DNA from: JBDKGH01 sp039798265
Lineage (GTDB): Bacteria; Bacteroidota; Bacteroidia; Flavobacteriales_D; Sanyastnellaceae
Direction of reading: 5' to 3'
DNA: 11,882 nt
NCBI GenBank assembly: GCA_039798265.1
Contig: JBDKGH010000045.1
Span: 1-11,882 of the forward strand
The notes under the pieces were generated by a model. It saw only the letters and a program-made list of their open reading frames with translations, searched no databases and was not told the origin of the DNA. Shown piece after piece: positions 7,434 to 11,882 of this stretch (positions within the stretch are counted from its first letter, which is position 1; each line of letters begins with the position of its first letter). Both the position numbers and the translations under genes were made by a program.

Positions 7434-7814
7434 ATGAAATCTCTATTCTTGAGTGTTGTTCTCGCTTTAGTGAGCTCTGTAGCCTTTTCTCAAGCCAATG
7501 CCGCTTATTTCAAAAATGAAAAAGGTGCTCTTGTTGCCCAAGATCAAGGTGCTGTTGCTTCTTTTGATTTGCATATGACCATGGATGAGATCGCTATGGT
7601 AAAGCAATCTTTCGGTTTATATGATCATATTCAATTCTCTACAACAAAAGTAGCTGAAGGTATTTATGCCTGTAAATTGAATGTTTCGGATACCAATGAT
7701 GAACATTACTTCGTAAAGCTTTTGGCTTCCATCGGAATTGATCATGCTTTTATCGGTGAACGATCTGTGCCCATTCAAGATTTGGCAACAGAGCTGGCCC
7801 GCTTGAAAATGTAA
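7434..7814 (+). CDS. Small exported protein of unknown function
   Basis: I do not recognise this 126-residue protein. The N-terminus MKSLFLSVVLALVSSVAFSQ is a clear Sec signal with likely cleavage after residue 19 or 20. The mature part is about 106 residues, with one Cys (in YACKLNV) and no lipobox, so it is probably periplasmic or secreted. Residues about 43-115 alternate strands and helices in a pattern that could be a ferredoxin-like (beta-alpha-beta) fold, as in metal-associated domains, but no CxxC is present; this is inference. There is no T9SS tail. It has a good -7 box and is followed 43 bases later by the large T9SS protein in the same direction, so the two may share a transcript. 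Confidence 0.8.
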   Translation: MKSLFLSVVLALVSSVAFSQANAAYFKNEKGALVAQDQGAVASFDLHMTMDEIAMVKQSFGLYDHIQFSTTKVAEGIYACKLNVSDTNDEHYFVKLLASIGIDHAFIGERSVPIQDLATELARLKM

Positions 7815-7857
7815 TAGCTGAAGTTTCCTTCTTTCCAAGCCTTAACTCTTTTTTGAA

Positions 7858-10800
7858 ATGAAATATTTTTCTTCGCTTCTTGCGGCGCTGTTTTTCGCTT
7901 TTACTGCTCAAGCGCAAGTAACAGCAATTGATGATATCATCATTTGTACGCCTCAACAAGTAGCACTTAGCGCTACTGTTAACGGTCAATTGGGTACTAC
8001 CGCATATACTGTGGGAAGTATTACCTATGCCCCAGAAACCTATGCCGGTACGTCAGTTACTTTATCTGATGATGCCGTGTCTGGTAGTCTTCCCATCGGG
8101 TTTTCATTCTGCTTCTTAGGAAATACCTACACCAATTTTTACATTGGGTCCAATGGTTGGGTTGGTTTCTCCGCAGGTCAGCCTACTGCTTACACTTCTG
8201 CTTCTATTCCAAGCGCGGCGGCCAATGTGCCAAAAAATTGTATCATGGGACCTTGGCAAGACTGGCTGCCGGGTAGTACAGTCAAGTATCAAACAATAGG
8301 CACTGCTCCTAACCGAAAGCTTGTTGTTTCTTGGGATAATAGCCCCATGTTCTCTTGCACCGCCAACTTGGGTAAATTCCAAATTGTACTGCACGAATCA
8401 AGCAATATCATCGAAAACCACCTCACCAATAAACCAACATGTGCTTGGGCTGGTGGTACAGCTACTATGGGTATTCACAATGCCACCGGAACAGCAGCGT
8501 TTATAGTGCCAGGAAGAAATTCAACCAACTGGACTGCTACCAACGAATCATGGAGATATACACCCAATGGAGTTGTTTGGACAACTTTAGGTGGAACTCC
8601 TGTTGGTACTGGACTTTCAATTAATGTTACTCCCCAAATTACAACAACCTATGTAGTAACCGTTCCACTCTGTGGCGCTGCGACTGTAACGGATCAAGTT
8701 ACAGTAACGGTAGGTGCGGGTATCAATTATGCCAATACGCTAATCACAGGTAGCTCATGCACCAATGCAACTGGAAATATTGTGTTGAATGTAACAGGTG
8801 GATCTGGTGGACCTTTCACTTATTCTTGGGATATTCCAGGTGGTAGCACGGATAACGCTGTTTACGATCTCCCTCCGGGTGATTATACCGTTACAGTAAC
8901 GGATCAGTCTAACGGCTGCACTGATGAAGAGACGTTCGAATTACCAGAAAACAATACGTTATTACTAACAACAGATTTTGATGCTCCTTCCTGCAATGGT
9001 ACAAACGATGGTAGCGCAACAGTTTCGGCTGAAAGTAACTTCCCCAACTATACCTATCAGTGGAATGATCCAGCTGGACAAACTACCGCTGTAGCTACTG
9101 GTTTAGCTGCTGGTTTTTACAGCGTTACTGTTACGGATAGCGACGGTTGTATTAGCAATGCGATAATCAACGTAACTCAACCTTCTGCGATCAGTATCGG
9201 CAATCCGACAGTCATCAACGCTTCGTGCAACGGTGCTGCAAATGGCGCTATTGATATCAATCCAACAGGCGGCGCAGCGGGTTACGAGTATGAATGGTCA
9301 AATGGCGCAACTTCGGATATCAACCCAGGACTTGCGGCCGGTGATTATGTGGTAACGATTACCGACGCGAATGGCTGTGAATTGGAATCGACATTAACCA
9401 TCACTGAGCCTGAAGTGTTAACGGCTTCTTCCGTAATCGATAACGTATCTTGTTCAGGTTATTCGGATGGTAGCGCAGAGGTCATCGCTGTGGGTGGTAC
9501 AAGCCCATATACCTACACATGGACAGAACTCGGTGTTACGGGCCCCATTCAAAACAACCTTCTTCCAGGCAACTATGAAATTGTAGTTACTGATAATAAT
9601 GGCTGTCAATACTTTGAACAAATTCAACTTTCGGCATCTACTTCTCTTTTGGTCACCTCAGTAATTGAACAGGTATCTTGTTTTGGTGAAGCGGATGGAT
9701 CAGCCACTGTCGAAGTGAATGGCGGAACGCCCAATTATACTTACTCATGGAATGACCCAAATAACCAATCATCAGCAACGGCGGTCAATCTCGCTCCTGG
9801 AACGTATACCGTTTCCGTTTTCGACGCGAATAACTGTCAAGCGTTGTATGATGTAGTTATAACCGAGCCTCAGGATTTGGCCATTACCATTGTCAGTCAA
9901 GATGATGTGGAATGCTTCGGTCAAGCCAATGGTGAAGTGCAAATTCAAGTGAATGGTGGTACTGCTCCTTATTCGTATAACTGGAGCGGTGGTCAGCAAT
10001 TACCAATTGTTTCAACATTAAGCGCAGGTCTTCAAATCATAACGGTTACTGACGCAAATGGTTGTACCGTTGGCGGAAGCGTGCAAATAGGACAGCCTGC
10101 TGCTGTTGGCGCGACCTACACCACAACAAATCCTACCTGTTATGACGGTCTCAATGGCTCAGCTACGGTAGTCGCTTCAGGTGGAGTAGGCGGATACACT
10201 TATGACTGGGCAGGTTCGCCATCAAGCACGGCCACAGCCAATAACCTTGGTGCCGGTCAATACACCGCTATTATTACCGATGCAAACGGTTGCCAACATT
10301 CTGTTTCTATTTTGATCACAGAGCCTTCTGAAATCATCGTCACCACTTCTAGCGTTTCCGCTACCTGCGGATTGGAAGATGGTTCTGTTACGGCCAATGG
10401 ATTTGGAGGAACGGGTAACCTTAGCTATAACTGGGGAAATCTAGGAACAGGCGGAACAATCAATGATATTGGTGCAGGATCTTACACCGTTACGGTTACA
10501 GATGCCAACGGTTGTACGTCCAATGCGACTGTTAATGTGACTACGATCAACACCCCACAAGCAGCGATCGAAGCCAATGTACTAGAAGGTTATATGCCGC
10601 TAGGCGTAGTATTTACCAATCTATCTACTAACGGTTCCATTTACAATTGGGACTTCGGAGATGGAGGCACTTTCAGCAGTTCTTCCACCGAATCGGTGAA
10701 CCATGTATTCAACAACCAAGGTACTTATACCGTTGTGCTTACCATTACCAATGAAGGTGGCTGCACGGATGCTGCATTTGTAGAAATACTTGTCTATGAT

Positions 10801-11079
10801 CTTGCGATCTTGAACATACCTGATGTTATTACTCCTAATGGTGATGGCTTAAATGAAGAGTTCAAATTTGGCTTCAATAGTATCAAAACATTCGAATGTG
10901 CGATCTATAACCGTTGGGGAAATGAAGTGTATCGTTGGAGCGATTTGACCAAAGGTTGGAATGGAAAAAACAAAGGTGGACAAGATGAACCTGAAGGAAC
11001 GTATTATTATGTGATCAAAGCAGAAGGCTTTGATGGCACTGTTTACGATCTAGATGGTCACTTGACGATTCTTCGATAA
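7858..11079 (+). CDS. T9SS-secreted SprB-repeat surface protein (adhesin-like)
   Basis: A 1073-residue cell-surface protein. In order: Sec signal MKYFSSLLAALFFAFTAQAQ (1-20); a NIDO-like module (about 78-235, with FYIGSNGWVGF and LGKFQIVL); an Ig-like stretch (236-288); eight SprB-type repeats of 75-79 residues (289-900); a PKD domain with WDFGDGG (901-981, W931); and a C-terminal gliding-associated CHU_C domain (982-1073, with VITPNGDGLN, YNRWGNEVY and GTYYYVI). That C-terminal domain is a type B T9SS signal. In Flavobacterium johnsoniae, SprB is a mobile gliding adhesin with related repeats and also uses a type B signal, so adhesion or motility is plausible; this protein is far shorter than SprB. 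No PorP/SprF partner, common beside type B cargo, lies in the window. Confidence 0.95.
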   Translation: MKYFSSLLAALFFAFTAQAQVTAIDDIIICTPQQVALSATVNGQLGTTAYTVGSITYAPETYAGTSVTLSDDAVSGSLPIGFSFCFLGNTYTNFYIGSNGWVGFSAGQPTAYTSASIPSAAANVPKNCIMGPWQDWLPGSTVKYQTIGTAPNRKLVVSWDNSPMFSCTANLGKFQIVLHESSNIIENHLTNKPTCAWAGGTATMGIHNATGTAAFIVPGRNSTNWTATNESWRYTPNGVVWTTLGGTPVGTGLSINVTPQITTTYVVTVPLCGAATVTDQVTVTVGAGINYANTLITGSSCTNATGNIVLNVTGGSGGPFTYSWDIPGGSTDNAVYDLPPGDYTVTVTDQSNGCTDEETFELPENNTLLLTTDFDAPSCNGTNDGSATVSAESNFPNYTYQWNDPAGQTTAVATGLAAGFYSVTVTDSDGCISNAIINVTQPSAISIGNPTVINASCNGAANGAIDINPTGGAAGYEYEWSNGATSDINPGLAAGDYVVTITDANGCELESTLTITEPEVLTASSVIDNVSCSGYSDGSAEVIAVGGTSPYTYTWTELGVTGPIQNNLLPGNYEIVVTDNNGCQYFEQIQLSASTSLLVTSVIEQVSCFGEADGSATVEVNGGTPNYTYSWNDPNNQSSATAVNLAPGTYTVSVFDANNCQALYDVVITEPQDLAITIVSQDDVECFGQANGEVQIQVNGGTAPYSYNWSGGQQLPIVSTLSAGLQIITVTDANGCTVGGSVQIGQPAAVGATYTTTNPTCYDGLNGSATVVASGGVGGYTYDWAGSPSSTATANNLGAGQYTAIITDANGCQHSVSILITEPSEIIVTTSSVSATCGLEDGSVTANGFGGTGNLSYNWGNLGTGGTINDIGAGSYTVTVTDANGCTSNATVNVTTINTPQAAIEANVLEGYMPLGVVFTNLSTNGSIYNWDFGDGGTFSSSSTESVNHVFNNQGTYTVVLTITNEGGCTDAAFVEILVYDLAILNIPDVITPNGDGLNEEFKFGFNSIKTFECAIYNRWGNEVYRWSDLTKGWNGKNKGGQDEPEGTYYYVIKAEGFDGTVYDLDGHLTILR
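8722..10557 (+). repeat. Eight tandem SprB-type coding repeats (about 228 bp each)
   Basis: Repeat starts are near 8722, 8959, 9190, 9418, 9646, 9877, 10105 and 10333. Each unit runs SCxGxxDGSA, then GGxxPYxYxW, then L-x-x-G-x-YTVTVTDANGC, and most end ITEP or a variant. Each keeps two cysteines about 50 residues apart, one near the start and one in the NGC turn. The units are diverged at the base level, so they are old duplications rather than a recent expansion. Confidence 0.9.
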
Positions 11080-11101
11080 AAAGAAAATGATACAAATAAA
11101 T

Positions 11102-11135
11102 AAAGGCTGATTCTTCTTTGAATCAGCTTTTTTTT
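11102..11135. terminator. Rho-independent terminator after the SprB-repeat gene
   Basis: Stem GCTGATTC (11106-11113), loop TTCTTT, GAATCAGC (11120-11127), then T8. It is strong for the plus-strand gene that ends at 11079. On the minus strand it is followed by CCTTTATTTATTTG, so it may also end rluF, which stops at 11152. Confidence 0.9.
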
Positions 11136-11151
11136 TGATCGCATAGGAGTA

Positions 11152-11882
11152 TTAAAAACGACTCGCTTCTTCGGTTTTAGAGGAACCGGAAACCATTTTG
11201 TTGATCATATTGATTTCCGCTTCGGTCAAGTAACGCCATTTTCCGGGTGCTATTCCATCGAGCGTAACATTCATGATCCTAACCCGCTTTAGGCGCATTA
11301 CCTCATATCCTAAATATTCGCACATTCGACGAATTTGACGATTGAGTCCTTGAGTAAGTACAATTCGAAATTCATTTTTACCGATCGCGTGCACCTTGCA
11401 TTTTTTTGTAACGGTATCCAAAATTGGAACTCCCGACCCCATGCGCTGAATAAAATCTGGAGTTACGGGCTTGTTCACTTTCACAATGTATTCCTTTTCG
11501 TGATTGTTGCCCGCGCGCAATATTTTATTGACAATATCGCCATCATTGGTTAGAAAGATCAATCCTTCTGAAGGCTTATCTAATCGTCCAATTGGAAATA
11601 TACGTTTGGGGTGTTTGATGAAGCTGATAATATTGCCTTGTACGGTTTCATCCGTTACACATACAATGCCCACTGGTTTATGAAAAGCTATATACAGCGG
11701 GAGTTCTTTCGATTTTACTGGTTTGCCATCTACGGTTACTAAATCACCGTCCATCACTCTAACTCCCAATCCTGCTGGATGACCATTGACTTCTATTCGG
11801 CCACTTTCAATCCACTTATCGGCCTCGCGCCGAGAACAGATGCCTGTGTCGCTGAGGTACTTATTGAGGCGAATGCCCGGTG
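11152..11882 (-). CDS. rluF: 23S rRNA pseudouridine(2604) synthase RluF, 5' end outside window
   Basis: RluF converts U2604 of 23S rRNA to pseudouridine; the E. coli enzyme can also modify U35 of tRNA-Tyr. The visible 242 residues open inside an S4 RNA-binding domain (IRLNKYLSDTGICSRREADK), so only a short N-terminus is missing beyond the right edge. The RsuA/RluB/E/F-type catalytic domain has the motif GRLDKPSEGLIFLTND; its Asp (visible residue 101) is the catalytic nucleophile. KILRAGNNHEKEYIV, GVPILDTVTKKCKV and GLNRQIRRMCEYLGYEV follow E. coli RluF closely, better than RluB or RluE. The in-frame TTG at 11769 is internal, not the start. The C-terminus lacks the long basic tail of the E. 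coli protein. Confidence 0.93.
   Translation of the reverse strand, partial: PGIRLNKYLSDTGICSRREADKWIESGRIEVNGHPAGLGVRVMDGDLVTVDGKPVKSKELPLYIAFHKPVGIVCVTDETVQGNIISFIKHPKRIFPIGRLDKPSEGLIFLTNDGDIVNKILRAGNNHEKEYIVKVNKPVTPDFIQRMGSGVPILDTVTKKCKVHAIGKNEFRIVLTQGLNRQIRRMCEYLGYEVMRLKRVRIMNVTLDGIAPGKWRYLTEAEINMINKMVSGSSKTEEASRF

Noticed and set aside
8116..8394. Minus-strand and other short open frames inside the SprB-repeat gene
   Set aside because: They are shadows of the 1073-residue coding frame, with no start context or recognisable domain.
8722..10557. Repeat array considered as CRISPR or a mobile-element repeat
   Set aside because: The periodicity is about 228 bp, entirely coding and diverged at the base level; it reflects SprB-type protein repeats.

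Overview
The window looks like a chromosomal segment of a Bacteroidota bacterium, most likely a Flavobacteriales-type marine or freshwater lineage. Three things support this. Two large surface proteins carry type IX secretion (T9SS) C-terminal domains, one of the Por-secretion-tail kind and one of the gliding-associated CHU_C kind. Perfect Bacteroidota -7 boxes (TAnnTTTG) sit before several genes. The housekeeping proteins (TTG-started Era, IspE, LptG, Tgt, RluF) read like Bacteroidota members of their families. I cannot name the species.

Layout. 1-566 (-) is the N-terminal part of a GH3/ANL-type adenylating enzyme that runs off the left edge. 567-818 holds a probable 3' remnant of a lost (+) gene, then a strong bidirectional terminator. 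819-2941 (-) is a secreted NIDO-domain protein with Ig/PKD-like modules and a type A T9SS tail. Its signal peptide lies in a different frame from the rest, so the gene is frameshifted here. 3092-3300 (-) holds tRNA-Arg(CCG) and an initiator tRNA-fMet(CAT), with their own -7 boxes and a terminator between them. 3399-5102 (+) is an era-ispE pair. It converges on a tgt-lptG pair (5107-7322, -) whose genes overlap by 4 nt (GTGA). 7434-11079 (+) encodes a small secreted protein of unknown function, then a 1073-residue adhesin-like protein with eight SprB-type repeats, a PKD domain and a type B T9SS domain. 11152-11882 (-) is rluF, cut by the right edge.

How the genes relate. The backbone serves translation and RNA modification (tRNAs, Era in 30S maturation, Tgt for queuosine, RluF for 23S pseudouridine) and envelope construction (IspE for isoprenoid precursors, LptG for LPS export). 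The accessory content is cell-surface: two T9SS cargo proteins whose N-terminal modules resemble each other, plus a small exported protein that may share a transcript with the larger cargo.

I found no CRISPR array, transposon, phage, toxin-antitoxin or defence cassette. The main points of interest are the frameshifted secreted protein with a hidden signal peptide, the gene remnant at 589-768, the Tgt lacking all three zinc cysteines, and the paired NIDO-like cargo proteins. Nothing here amounts to a clear new multi-gene system.
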